Positions 42,199 through 49,633 of a stretch of 49,674 bases of DNA are shown piece by piece. The stretch is taken from the NCBI GenBank assembly GCA_001770955.1, contig MESL01000039.1, positions 1-49,674 on the forward strand, given 5' to 3'. The stretch is from Burkholderiales bacterium RIFCSPLOWO2_12_FULL_65_40. Its GTDB lineage: Bacteria > Pseudomonadota > Gammaproteobacteria > Burkholderiales > Burkholderiaceae_C. The notes under the pieces are model-generated. The model saw only the letters and a program-made list of their open reading frames with translations, was not told the DNA's origin and made no database searches. Both the position numbers and the translations under genes were made by a program. Positions within the stretch are counted from its first letter, which is position 1, and the number at the start of each line of letters is the position of its first letter.

Positions 42199-42977
42199 GC
42201 GGCCTCCTTGTCTGCATCCTTGCTGATGCCCAGGTAGGCCTCTTGCACCACGGGCGATGCAATCACCTCGGCGGGCAGTCCGTCGGCCACCAGCGTGCCG
42301 TTGGTCAGCACGATGATGCGGTCGGCCAGCTCGCGCACCACGTCCATCTTGTGTTCGACCAGCAGGATGATCTTGGTCTTGTCTTTCTTGAGCTCGCGGA
42401 TCAGGTTCAGGATCACGGGCGCCTCGTCGTGGCTCATGCCGGCGGTGGGCTCGTCGAACATGTAGACCTGCGGCTCCAGCGCCATCAGCAGCGCCACTTC
42501 GAGCTTGCGCTGGTCGCCATGCGGCAGGCTGGCCACCGGGGTGTCGCGCCGCTCATGCATGGCGACCGAGCGCAGAATGTCCTCGGCCCGCGCCGTCAGC
42601 TGGCGGTGGTCGCTCCAGATGCTCCACAGGTTCAACCCACGGCGGTGCTTGCCCTCCTGCGTGGCCTGCACGGCCAGGCGCACGTTTTCCAGCACCGTGA
42701 GATTGGGAAACAGGTTGGTGAGCTGGAAGGCCCGGCCCAGGCCCGCGTGCGTGCGCTGCGAGACGGACTGGCCCGTCAGGTCGCGCCCGCCCAGCGATAC
42801 GCTGCCACTGCTGGCCTTGAGCTGGCCCGAGATCAGGTTGAAGTAGGTGGTCTTGCCCGCGCCGTTGGGGCCGACGATAGCGGTCAGCGTGCCCGGCTCG
42901 AAGGAGCAGGTCACGGCGTTGACCGCCACGTGGCCGCCAAAGCGGATGGTCAAGTCCCGGGTGGCCAGGGTACTCAT
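42195..42977 (-). CDS. livG: Branched-chain amino acid-type ABC transporter ATPase LivG
   Basis: A 260-residue ABC ATPase starting MSTLATRDLTIRFGG. Walker A is GPNGAGKTT, the signature region is the LivG-type VASLPHGDQRKLEVA, and Walker B is VYMFDEPTAGMS. The longer frame to 43121 enters the depolymerase gene and is not credible. It is the first gene of the transporter set, 71 bp downstream of phaZ; no terminator is seen in that gap, so read-through from phaZ is plausible. Confidence 0.93.
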   Translation of the reverse strand: MSTLATRDLTIRFGGHVAVNAVTCSFEPGTLTAIVGPNGAGKTTYFNLISGQLKASSGSVSLGGRDLTGQSVSQRTHAGLGRAFQLTNLFPNLTVLENVRLAVQATQEGKHRRGLNLWSIWSDHRQLTARAEDILRSVAMHERRDTPVASLPHGDQRKLEVALLMALEPQVYMFDEPTAGMSHDEAPVILNLIRELKKDKTKIILLVEHKMDVVRELADRIIVLTNGTLVADGLPAEVIASPVVQEAYLGISKDADKEAA

Positions 42978-43048
42978 GGGTTCTTGCTCGCTTTCACAGT
43001 CTTCTATTGCAGTGCCTGCCACCCGCGTCGTGCGCGGAAGCCGGCGTT

Positions 43049-44539
43049 TCAGGGGCAGGTTCCGATCACGTAGTAATTGGAGCCCGTCTTCTTCAGTGTT
43101 TTGGTGGTGTAGATGTTCCACAGCCCCATGCTCTGACCCGAGCCGTTGGCATAGGTCATGCCGTAGAGCGCATAGGCGCGGCCCGCGACGGTGTGCGCAT
43201 AGTTGCTGGCCGTGGTGCAGGTGGGCGCCTCGCCCCCCGACGCCGCCAGCGTGGTGCCCGAAACCGGCGCAGACGCAGCCCCTTCGACCCCCTGGGCATC
43301 GGCGGCACGCACCGTCCAGGCATAGGTGGTGGCCGCTGCCAGGCCGCTGTCGTTGTAGCTGGTGCCGTACACCGTCAGGGCGTTGACCTTGTTGCCGTTG
43401 CGGTACACGTGGTAGCCGTCCGCGCCCGCCACGCTGTTCCAGCCAATGGCCATGCTGCTGGCGGTGGCGCCCGACGCGCTCACGCCTGTGGGGGCCGGCA
43501 GGGCCACCGGGTCGGGTGGTGTGGTGCCCCCACCCGAGGGGCCGCTGGAAACGCGGTCCACCATGGCCTTGATGGCGGCCATCTGCGGGCCGGATTTTTT
43601 GGCGTAGTTGGCGCTGTCATAACCCCACCAGTCAAAGCAGCTGTTGGTGGCGCCCGCGCCGGTCTGGGGGTAGAGCATCACGATGTTGTTGCTGTCTGCC
43701 CAGCGGTTGTAGCCCGTGTTGCGCACATACTGCTGCTGCACATCGGCCAGATTCTGCTTGCAGCCATGCAGCACCACGTGCAGGCGGCAGGCGGTACCGC
43801 TGCCCGCCTGGCAGGCCTGGGGCACATAGGCCCAGCCGGTGGTGCCCATGCCGTGGCTGGAGATGAACTCCGTCTGGTTGAATTCGATGAAATTGCCCGC
43901 CGGCAGCGTACCGCCATTGCGAGGATTCAGCGGGCCATAGAGATGCTGCAGCATGGTGCCTGCAAGGTCGAAATTACAGTCGTTGATGAAGGGTGCACCC
44001 TTGACCGAGCAGCCGCTGCCATAGTCGTCCGTGACCAGCGCATGTTCGGCTGCCAGGTCCTTCTTGTGGACGATGTTGGCGGCCGGAACAAAGTTGCCGT
44101 AGTAGGTGCGCAGCGCATCCACCACGCCCGGCTTGACCACCGAGTCGAGCGTGCCGGAAAACAGATAGACCTTCGAATTCTGCAGATGGGCCACGGGGTC
44201 GATCAGCCCCTGGCTGGCCCAGGTTTTGGTGGTGTTGACCAGCGTGCTGGTGGGAATACCCGAAGGGCTGGCCATGCAGCGCCCGGTGGCATTGACGATG
44301 GAGCCCTCGGCGCAGTTGTAGGGCCCGGCGGCAAAAATGCCCGCGCCCTTGGCAAAGGTGGCCGAATACGCCACATGGATCTGCACAGCCATGAAGCCAC
44401 CGGCTGACAGGCCGGAGACGGTGGTCTGCGTCTTGTCGATGTTGAGCGCAGGAAGGTTGACGGCGGCCGAGGCGGATCCCAGTGACACCAACGCCAGAGC
44501 GGCACTGGCGGTGGCGGCACGAATGAAGGCAATAGTCAT
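43049..44539 (-). CDS. phaZ: Extracellular poly(3-hydroxybutyrate) depolymerase, type 2 catalytic domain
   Basis: A 496-residue secreted esterase. A signal peptide ends near GSASA (residue ~25). The lipase box GLSAG lies near the N-terminus (Ser45), Asp132 is in SGTLDSVV, and the oxyanion segment LHVVLHGC (253-260) comes after them, with His229 in ISSHGM as a possible base. This order, nucleophile before oxyanion hole, marks the type 2 (circularly permuted) catalytic domain. A fibronectin III-like linker (about 347-432, GWNSVAGADGYHVYRNG) and a C-terminal substrate-binding domain (about 437-496) follow, as in denatured-PHB depolymerases. TGGAGA lies ahead of the ATG. Confidence 0.93.
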   Translation of the reverse strand: MTIAFIRAATASAALALVSLGSASAAVNLPALNIDKTQTTVSGLSAGGFMAVQIHVAYSATFAKGAGIFAAGPYNCAEGSIVNATGRCMASPSGIPTSTLVNTTKTWASQGLIDPVAHLQNSKVYLFSGTLDSVVKPGVVDALRTYYGNFVPAANIVHKKDLAAEHALVTDDYGSGCSVKGAPFINDCNFDLAGTMLQHLYGPLNPRNGGTLPAGNFIEFNQTEFISSHGMGTTGWAYVPQACQAGSGTACRLHVVLHGCKQNLADVQQQYVRNTGYNRWADSNNIVMLYPQTGAGATNSCFDWWGYDSANYAKKSGPQMAAIKAMVDRVSSGPSGGGTTPPDPVALPAPTGVSASGATASSMAIGWNSVAGADGYHVYRNGNKVNALTVYGTSYNDSGLAAATTYAWTVRAADAQGVEGAASAPVSGTTLAASGGEAPTCTTASNYAHTVAGRAYALYGMTYANGSGQSMGLWNIYTTKTLKKTGSNYYVIGTCP

Positions 44540-44624
44540 GTTGTCTGTCTCCAGATATTTTTAGGCAAAGTCTGACCTGCCCCCGTGTAACCCGGGGGTT
44601 CATGCATTCAACGCACTGGAAAAA

Positions 44625-44674
44625 GAGGGGCGGCCGCCCCCGCGGGATGAACCCCGGTGCCCGCAGGCACCGGG
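44625..44674 (-). terminator. Double hairpin terminator after the first receptor gene
   Basis: On the minus strand, CCCGGTGCC-TGCG-GGCACCGGG (44674-44653) comes first, then GGGGCGGCCGCCCC followed by TCTTTTT (44640-44621). This should end the receptor transcript before phaZ, which therefore needs its own promoter in the remaining ~80 bp, where I see no convincing -35/-10 or -24/-12 pair. Confidence 0.7.
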
Positions 44675-44689
44675 CCTCGCAAACGCTGC

Positions 44690-45886
44690 TTACCGCTTGT
44701 TGGTGATGGGGATGTCCATTTCCTCGGGCTTGATCTCGCGGACCAGCTCGGGCACGCCCCAGGCAAACGCCGGGTCGCTCTTGATACGGAAGTGGTACAT
44801 GCTCTGCATGGCCTGGTGGTCTTCCTTGCGGAAGGTCATCTTGCCCTTGGGCGTGTCAAAGCTCATGCCTTCCATGGTGGCAATCAGCTTGTTGGTGTTG
44901 GTGTCGCCAGCGGTCTTGTTGAGCGCTGTCACGATCGCCATCGCGGCCGAAAAGCCCCCTGCAGTGAAGAAGTCTGGCGGCGCCTTGAACTCCTTGTAAT
45001 GCTGGGCCACCATGGCGTCGTTCACCGGGTTCTTGGGGATGCCAAAGTAGTAGTACAGCGCACCTTCCATGCCGGGGAAACTCTTGTAGGCCACCATGGC
45101 CGGCAAGATGTTGCCGCCCGTGGCGAGCTTGATGCCGTAGCGCTTTTCAAGCTCCAGGTCGGCAATCTTGGCAAACGGTGCGGGCGCGCCCGACCAGGCC
45201 ACCGACAGGTACTTGTTGCCGGGCTGATCCTTGAGCTTGTCGATGATGCGCTGCAGGCCCGCCGTGAAATCGGTGGTGCCAACCGGCAGGTACTCCTCGT
45301 GCACGATCTTGGCCTTTTTGGTGAAGGCCTTGGCGGCTTTCACACCGTCCCGGCCAAAGGCGTTGTCATTGGCCAGCAGGGCCACCACGTTGCCGGGCTG
45401 GTCAAGGGCCCCAGCATTGGCGGCAGCGTCCTGGCTGGAATTACGGCCGGTACGGAAGATGTATTTGTTCCACTTGTCGCCGGTGATGCTGTCGGCCACG
45501 GCGGGCTCGACCAGCAGAATCTTCTTGTATTCCTCGGCCACAGGCAGCATGGCCAGCGCCACGGGCGAGGCCGTGGGGCCCACGGCGATGTCCACCTTCT
45601 CGTCGGCATAGGCGGCGGCCAGCGCGGCCTTGCCCACGTCGGGCTTGCCCTGGTCGTCCTTCTCGATCACGACCAGCTTGCGACCGGCCACCGTCATGGT
45701 GCCGCCAGTGGCGTAGTTCAGGCCCATGTGGAAGCCCACGATGGTCTGCTTGGCATAGGCCTCCAGGGGGCCTGTCTTGCTGGCGATGATGGCAATCTTG
45801 ATGTCCTTGCCCTGGGCCTGGACGAGGGGCGCTGCAATCGTAGAGGCGGCCAGTGCGGCCAAAGCGATCAGGTTGCGACGGTGCAT
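44690..45886 (-). CDS. Periplasmic substrate-binding protein, Liv-type, sigma-54 controlled (paralogue 1)
   Basis: A 398-residue receptor. A signal peptide MHRRNLIALAALAAS ... VQAQ precedes the mature start KDIKIAIIASKTGPLEAY. It is highly similar to the next upstream gene product; residues 121-154 are identical between them. The ligand is not known. The start at 45886 has AGGAGA 6-7 nt upstream, and a -24/-12 promoter lies 31 nt further. Position beside livGFHM and phaZ suggests it feeds that transporter. Confidence 0.9.
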   Translation of the reverse strand: MHRRNLIALAALAASTIAAPLVQAQGKDIKIAIIASKTGPLEAYAKQTIVGFHMGLNYATGGTMTVAGRKLVVIEKDDQGKPDVGKAALAAAYADEKVDIAVGPTASPVALAMLPVAEEYKKILLVEPAVADSITGDKWNKYIFRTGRNSSQDAAANAGALDQPGNVVALLANDNAFGRDGVKAAKAFTKKAKIVHEEYLPVGTTDFTAGLQRIIDKLKDQPGNKYLSVAWSGAPAPFAKIADLELEKRYGIKLATGGNILPAMVAYKSFPGMEGALYYYFGIPKNPVNDAMVAQHYKEFKAPPDFFTAGGFSAAMAIVTALNKTAGDTNTNKLIATMEGMSFDTPKGKMTFRKEDHQAMQSMYHFRIKSDPAFAWGVPELVREIKPEEMDIPITNKR

Positions 45887-45916
45887 GAGGGGTCTCCTGT
45901 TGTGGTGCCTGCATAG

Positions 45917-45932
45917 TGCACAGTTCGTGCCA
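45917..45932 (-). promoter_or_regulatory. Sigma-54 (-24/-12) promoter of paralogue 1
   Basis: Read on the minus strand: TGGCACGAACTGTGCA. It matches the consensus TGGCACG-N4-TTGCA at all positions except T to G at the first -12 base, with exact GG-to-GC spacing. The start codon lies 31 nt downstream. Confidence 0.8.
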
Positions 45933-45976
45933 GCCTGCACATCATTGATTTGTAACGATTTTCTTGTCACTTGCCA

Positions 45977-46031
45977 CAGATATGTCTGATTTTTGGACAA
46001 ATTGATTGCCTGAATTTCAGACATTTGTCTG
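45977..46031. promoter_or_regulatory. Probable activator-binding (enhancer) sites for paralogue 1
   Basis: CAGACA-TT-TGTCTG (46018-46031) is a perfect palindrome; CAGATATGTCTG (45977-45988) is a near-palindromic second copy. They lie about 45-100 bp upstream of the -24 box, where enhancer-binding activators bind. CAGACATTTG also occurs before paralogue 2. Confidence 0.55.
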
Positions 46032-46059
46032 TGTTTTTATCAGGGTTAATACGACCTCA

Positions 46060-47247
46060 TCATCTCCGATTGCGGATGGGCAAATCCATGTCGTGCGGCT
46101 TGATCTCACGCACCAGATACAGGTCGGCCATGGTGCCCGGACGGGCACCGGGCGCCACCCGAAAGTGGTACATGCTCTGCAATGCTTGGTGGTCTTCACG
46201 CCGGAAGGTCATCGTGCCCTTGGGGGTGTCGAAGCTCATGCCCTCCATGGTCTTGATGAGTCTCTGGGTATGGGTGTCGCCCCCGGTGGATTTGAGGGCC
46301 GTGACCAGCGCCATGGCCGATGAAAAGCCGCCGGCCGTGAAGAAGTCGGGCGGCGACTTATGCTTGATGTAGTGGTTCGTCACCAGCCACAGATTGGCCT
46401 GGTTTCTGGAGAAGCCATAGTAGTAATACGTGGCACCTTCCATGCCGGGGAACTGGTTGTAGGCCACCATGGCAGGCAGGATGTTGCCGCCCGTGGCAAT
46501 CTCGATGCCGTGGCGCTTCAGATCCATGTCGGCAATCTTGAACGGGTTGCCCGCACCGGCCCAGACGATCCAGATGATCTTGCGGCCTGGCTGGTCCTTG
46601 AGCTTGTCGATCAGGCGCTGGGCCCCCGCAGTGAAGTCGGTGGTGGCGGCCGGCAGGTACTCCTCATGTCCGACCTTGGCCTTCTTGACGGCATCCTTGA
46701 ACGCCTTTACCCCGTCACGACCGAAGGCGTTGTCCTGTGCCAGCGTGGCAATGGTCGCGCCTTCCCTGTCGATCGCCACGGCGTTGGAGATGGCGTCCTG
46801 GCTGCTGTTGCGGCCCGTGCGGAAGATGTACTTGTTCCACTTGTCGCCAGTGATGGAGTCAGCCACGGCGGGCTCGACCAGCAGGATCTTCTTGTGCTCC
46901 TCCGCCACGGGCAGCATGGCCAGGGCCACGCCCGACGCCGTGGGACCGACGGCGATGTCGGCCTTGTCGTCCGAGTAGGCCGCAGCCAGCAGGCTCTTGC
47001 CCAGGTCGGGCTTGCCCTGGTCGTCTTTCTCGATCACCACCAGCTTCTTGCCATTGATCGCCATGGTGCCGCCAGTGGCGTACTCCAGCCCCATCATCAG
47101 GCCGGTTTGGGTCTGTTTGCCATAGGCCTCCAGAGGGCCCGTCTTGCTGTAGACATGCGCAATACGGATCTCTCCCGACTGGCCAAAGACCGGTGCGGCA
47201 AAGGGGGTGGCCAGTGCGGCCAGGGCGATCAGGGTGCGTCGTTGCAT
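46060..47247 (-). CDS. Periplasmic substrate-binding protein, Liv-type, sigma-54 controlled (paralogue 2)
   Basis: A 395-residue receptor. A signal peptide MQRRTLIALAALAT ... VFGQ precedes EIRIAHVYSKTGPLEAYGKQ. It is a close paralogue of the gene at 44690-45886, with the same blocks (VIEKDDQGKPD, NAFGRDGVKA, GGNILPAMVAY, PPDFFTAGGFS). The start at 47247 (MQRR) was preferred to 47310 because it opens the signal peptide and leaves a normal leader after the -24/-12 promoter. No strong terminator is seen after it; the 173-bp gap holds the regulatory region of paralogue 1. Confidence 0.9.
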   Translation of the reverse strand: MQRRTLIALAALATPFAAPVFGQSGEIRIAHVYSKTGPLEAYGKQTQTGLMMGLEYATGGTMAINGKKLVVIEKDDQGKPDLGKSLLAAAYSDDKADIAVGPTASGVALAMLPVAEEHKKILLVEPAVADSITGDKWNKYIFRTGRNSSQDAISNAVAIDREGATIATLAQDNAFGRDGVKAFKDAVKKAKVGHEEYLPAATTDFTAGAQRLIDKLKDQPGRKIIWIVWAGAGNPFKIADMDLKRHGIEIATGGNILPAMVAYNQFPGMEGATYYYYGFSRNQANLWLVTNHYIKHKSPPDFFTAGGFSSAMALVTALKSTGGDTHTQRLIKTMEGMSFDTPKGTMTFRREDHQALQSMYHFRVAPGARPGTMADLYLVREIKPHDMDLPIRNRR

Positions 47248-47278
47248 GGGGATGTCTCGTGGAGTTGTGTCCAGTTGT

Positions 47279-47294
47279 TGCACCAATCGTGCCA
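47279..47294 (-). promoter_or_regulatory. Sigma-54 (-24/-12) promoter of paralogue 2
   Basis: Read on the minus strand: TGGCACGATTGGTGCA, with the same single deviation and exact spacing as the promoter of paralogue 1. The start codon lies 32 nt downstream. Confidence 0.8.
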
Positions 47295-47352
47295 ACAACC
47301 ATTCCTTCACAAAACCGCCTCATTTCGGACACATCGCCCCTCAAACGCCCAG

Positions 47353-47390
47353 ATTTCAGACAGGCCCATCGCCTGAAAAACAGACATTTG
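47353..47390. promoter_or_regulatory. Probable activator-binding (enhancer) sites for paralogue 2
   Basis: ATTTCAGACA (47353-47362) and CAGACATTTG (47381-47390) repeat the motif found before paralogue 1; TTTCAG and CTGAAA also form an inverted repeat here. The sites lie about 60-95 bp upstream of the -24 box. Confidence 0.5.
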
Positions 47391-47398
47391 CCCAATGT

Positions 47399-48904
47399 TT
47401 AGTCAGGGTTTTCCAGCCTCCCATACAGCGTGGCGCGCGAAATGCCGAGCAGTCGGGCTGTGGCCAGCTTGTTGCCCCCATTGGCTGCCATGGCGGCCGC
47501 AATGGCCTGGCGCTCCAGCTCGGCCACCTGCACAGCCAGCGGCCGCAACAGGCTGTGCTGGCCCGCTGCGCTTGCGGCCACCGGCGTCGGGGGGGCGGGC
47601 GCCGCCGGCTCCACGCCGGCCTCGCGCAGGATCATGCGCAACTGCTCGGCGTCGATCGACTGGGAATCGCTGCGCATCGCGGCCTGCTCCAGCACGTTGC
47701 GCAGCTCGCGGATATTGCCGCGCCAGGGCTGCCCTGCCAGCAGCGCCATGGCATCGGGCAGCAGCTCGGGCGGCGCCGTGCCGTTGCGCAGGGCCAGGTC
47801 TTCGCCCAACACTTCGACCAGCGCGGGAATGTCGCCCGGGCGTTCGCGCAGCGGCGGCACGCGCACCGGCAGCACATGCAGGCGGTAAAACAGGTCTTCG
47901 CGGAAGCGCCCTTCGCGCACCAGTGCAGGCAGGTCGCGCGAGGTGGCAGCCACCACGCGCACATCGAATGGCACGAGCTGGTTCGAGCCCAGGGGCTCGA
48001 TCTCGCCCTCCTGCAGTGCACGCAGCAGCTTGGCCTGCAGGCTGGGGGGCATGTCACCAATCTCGTCGAGAAACAGCGTTCCGCCATCGGCCAGCTTGAA
48101 CTTTCCTTCGCGCCCCTTGCGGTCGGCGCCGGTGTAGGCCCCCGGGGCCACGCCAAAAAACTCGGCCTCCAGCAGCGTGTCGGGCACGGCGGCAATGTTG
48201 ACACCCACGAAAGGGCCACTGGCACGGTTCGAGGCCGCATGGATGGCATGGGCCAGCAACTCCTTGCCCGTGCCCGTTTCGCCCAGCAGCAGCACCGGGC
48301 TTGCCGATTGGGCCGCCCGGCGCGCCTGGCGCTTGACCTCGGTAGCGGCCGGGCTGGAGCCGACAAAGCTGGCAAAGGTGTACTTGGTGCGCCGGTCCCC
48401 CGCACCCACGCCGCGCAGCTGCTGGCTGCGCTGCGCGGCCAGCTCACGGCGCGCATCATCCAGGTCGCGCTGCAACAGAGCAAACTTGCTGATGAGCGGC
48501 TGCAGGGTGGTTTCGGGGTGGTCGAACAGCACGATCCCAATCGCGCCAATCACCTTGCCCGCATCGTCGCGCAGCGGAATTCGGCTGACCACAAAGGTGC
48601 CGGCCTTGTTCGTGAGCAGGTCGATCAGCACCGCCTGGCCGGTTTCGAGCACCCGGCGCATGCCGGTGTTCGGGATCACTTCCTCCACCGTGCGCCCGAC
48701 AAACTGGTCCACGGACGTCAGGCCCAGGTCTGGCAGGAAGCGCTGGTAACCCTCGTTCACCCAGACGATGCGCCCGCGCAGGTCCACCAGGAACATTCCC
48801 TGGCTGACACTGGAGAACAAATGGAACATCGACCGCGCGGCCAGTTCGAGAATGCCTTGCGCATCCAGCGGCAATGCGGGAATCGGATCGAGGGTGTCTG
48901 GCAT
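47399..48904 (-). CDS. Sigma-54-dependent activator, PAS / AAA+ / Fis-type HTH
   Basis: A 501-residue enhancer-binding protein. A PAS-like sensory domain covers about 25-130 ([20 protein letters not shown]). The AAA+ domain has Walker A GETGTGKE (208-215), the sigma-54 contact loop as GAYTGA (255-260, Tyr instead of the usual Phe), Walker B TLFLDEIG and the later [16 protein letters not shown]. The C-terminus holds a Fis-type helix-turn-helix ([20 protein letters not shown]). The start at 48904 (MPDTLD) avoids the divergent hslR gene. It lies directly upstream of, and points toward, two genes with -24/-12 promoters, so they are likely targets. Its signal is unknown. Confidence 0.93.
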   Translation of the reverse strand: MPDTLDPIPALPLDAQGILELAARSMFHLFSSVSQGMFLVDLRGRIVWVNEGYQRFLPDLGLTSVDQFVGRTVEEVIPNTGMRRVLETGQAVLIDLLTNKAGTFVVSRIPLRDDAGKVIGAIGIVLFDHPETTLQPLISKFALLQRDLDDARRELAAQRSQQLRGVGAGDRRTKYTFASFVGSSPAATEVKRQARRAAQSASPVLLLGETGTGKELLAHAIHAASNRASGPFVGVNIAAVPDTLLEAEFFGVAPGAYTGADRKGREGKFKLADGGTLFLDEIGDMPPSLQAKLLRALQEGEIEPLGSNQLVPFDVRVVAATSRDLPALVREGRFREDLFYRLHVLPVRVPPLRERPGDIPALVEVLGEDLALRNGTAPPELLPDAMALLAGQPWRGNIRELRNVLEQAAMRSDSQSIDAEQLRMILREAGVEPAAPAPPTPVAASAAGQHSLLRPLAVQVAELERQAIAAAMAANGGNKLATARLLGISRATLYGRLENPD

Positions 48905-48955
48905 GGGCACCGATGGTAGCGTGCAGGCCGTGGCGCCGCACGGCACAATCGCCCC

Positions 48956-49375
48956 ATGAATACCCTGGAGTCCATGCGCATCGACAAGTGGCTGTGGTGC
49001 GCCCGCTTCTACAAGACACGCAGCCTGGCGACCGAGGAAATCGGCAAGGGCCGTGTCACCATCAACGGCCAGGCCATCAAGGCCTCCCGCGAGGTGCGGC
49101 CCGGCGACACCGTGGCCCTGCGCCAGGGCCAGGTGCCGCGCACCGTGGTCGTGCGGTGCTTGAGCGCCCAGCGCGGCCCGGCGCCCGTGGCCCAGCTGCT
49201 GTATGAAGAAACCGCGGAGAGCATCGCCGCACGCGAAAAAGCCCAGGAGCTGCGCCGGCTGGCCCCCGAGCCCGCGTCCACGTTGCAGGAAGGACGCCCG
49301 ACCAAACGGGACCGGCGCAACATCGATCGCGCCCATGACTGGGGCGACCGCTGGAGCGCCTCCATCGACGATTGA
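48956..49375 (+). CDS. hslR: S4-domain RNA-binding protein, Hsp15-like
   Basis: A 139-residue protein with an N-terminal S4 domain: MRIDKWLWCARFYKTRSLA, then KGRVTINGQAIKASREVRPGD. This is the Hsp15 (HslR) signature; Hsp15 binds 50S subunits carrying a stalled nascent chain and frees them for recycling. The C-terminal part is charged (RPTKRDRRNIDRAHDWGDRW), as in the family. An internal ATG at 48974 (MRIDKW) may be the actual start. It is divergent from the sigma-54 activator across 51 bp. Confidence 0.93.
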   Translation: MNTLESMRIDKWLWCARFYKTRSLATEEIGKGRVTINGQAIKASREVRPGDTVALRQGQVPRTVVVRCLSAQRGPAPVAQLLYEETAESIAAREKAQELRRLAPEPASTLQEGRPTKRDRRNIDRAHDWGDRWSASIDD

Positions 49376-49452
49376 TCACTGCACTGCGACTGTGGGCGCT
49401 CCCAGCGAGGCTGGCGCCTGCAGTTGCGCGCATCAGCAGAAGATGCCATGAA

Positions 49453-49485
49453 AAAAGCCCAAGTAGATCAACTACTTGGGCTTTT
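49453..49485. terminator. Bidirectional terminator between hslR and tRNA-Ser
   Basis: A perfect 14-bp stem, AAAAGCCCAAGTAG and CTACTTGGGCTTTT, with a 5-nt loop. On the minus strand it gives a T6 tail just after the tRNA; on the plus strand a T4 tail 77 bp after hslR. Confidence 0.9.
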
Positions 49486-49488
49486 GTC

Positions 49489-49581
49489 TGGCGGAAACGG
49501 AGGGATTCGAACCCTCGATGAGGCTCTACACCCCATACTCCCTTAGCAGGGGAGCACCTTCGGCCACTCGGTCACGTTTCC
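49489..49581 (-). tRNA. tRNA-Ser (anticodon GCU)
   Basis: The minus strand reads GGAAACGTGACCGAGTGGCC at the 5' end and ends GGTTCGAATCCC ... CGTTTCCGCCA. The 7-bp acceptor stem GGAAACG/CGTTTCC, the anticodon loop CTGCTAA (anticodon GCT), a long variable arm and the T-loop TTCGAAT fit a class II serine tRNA. The CCA end is encoded. Length is 93 nt including CCA. Confidence 0.97.
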
Positions 49582-49601
49582 TGAATTCTGTCTGAGCCCG
49601 G

Positions 49602-49629
49602 ATTATCTCACGACTTGGGCCGCTGTCCA
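49602..49629 (-). promoter_or_regulatory. Sigma-70 promoter of tRNA-Ser
   Basis: On the minus strand TGGACA (49629-49624) and GATAAT (49607-49602) are separated by 16 bp, each matching consensus at five of six positions. The expected start is ~13 nt before the tRNA 5' end. Confidence 0.6.
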
Positions 49630-49633
49630 GCGA

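Noticed and set aside
43007..43021. TGGCAGGCACTGCAA on the minus strand before livG, resembling a -24/-12 promoter
   Set aside because: The GG-to-GC distance is two bases too short, so it should not bind sigma-54 holoenzyme.
44540..44620. Search for a sigma-54 or sigma-70 promoter directly before phaZ
   Set aside because: Several partial boxes exist but none with correct spacing, so no promoter is claimed.
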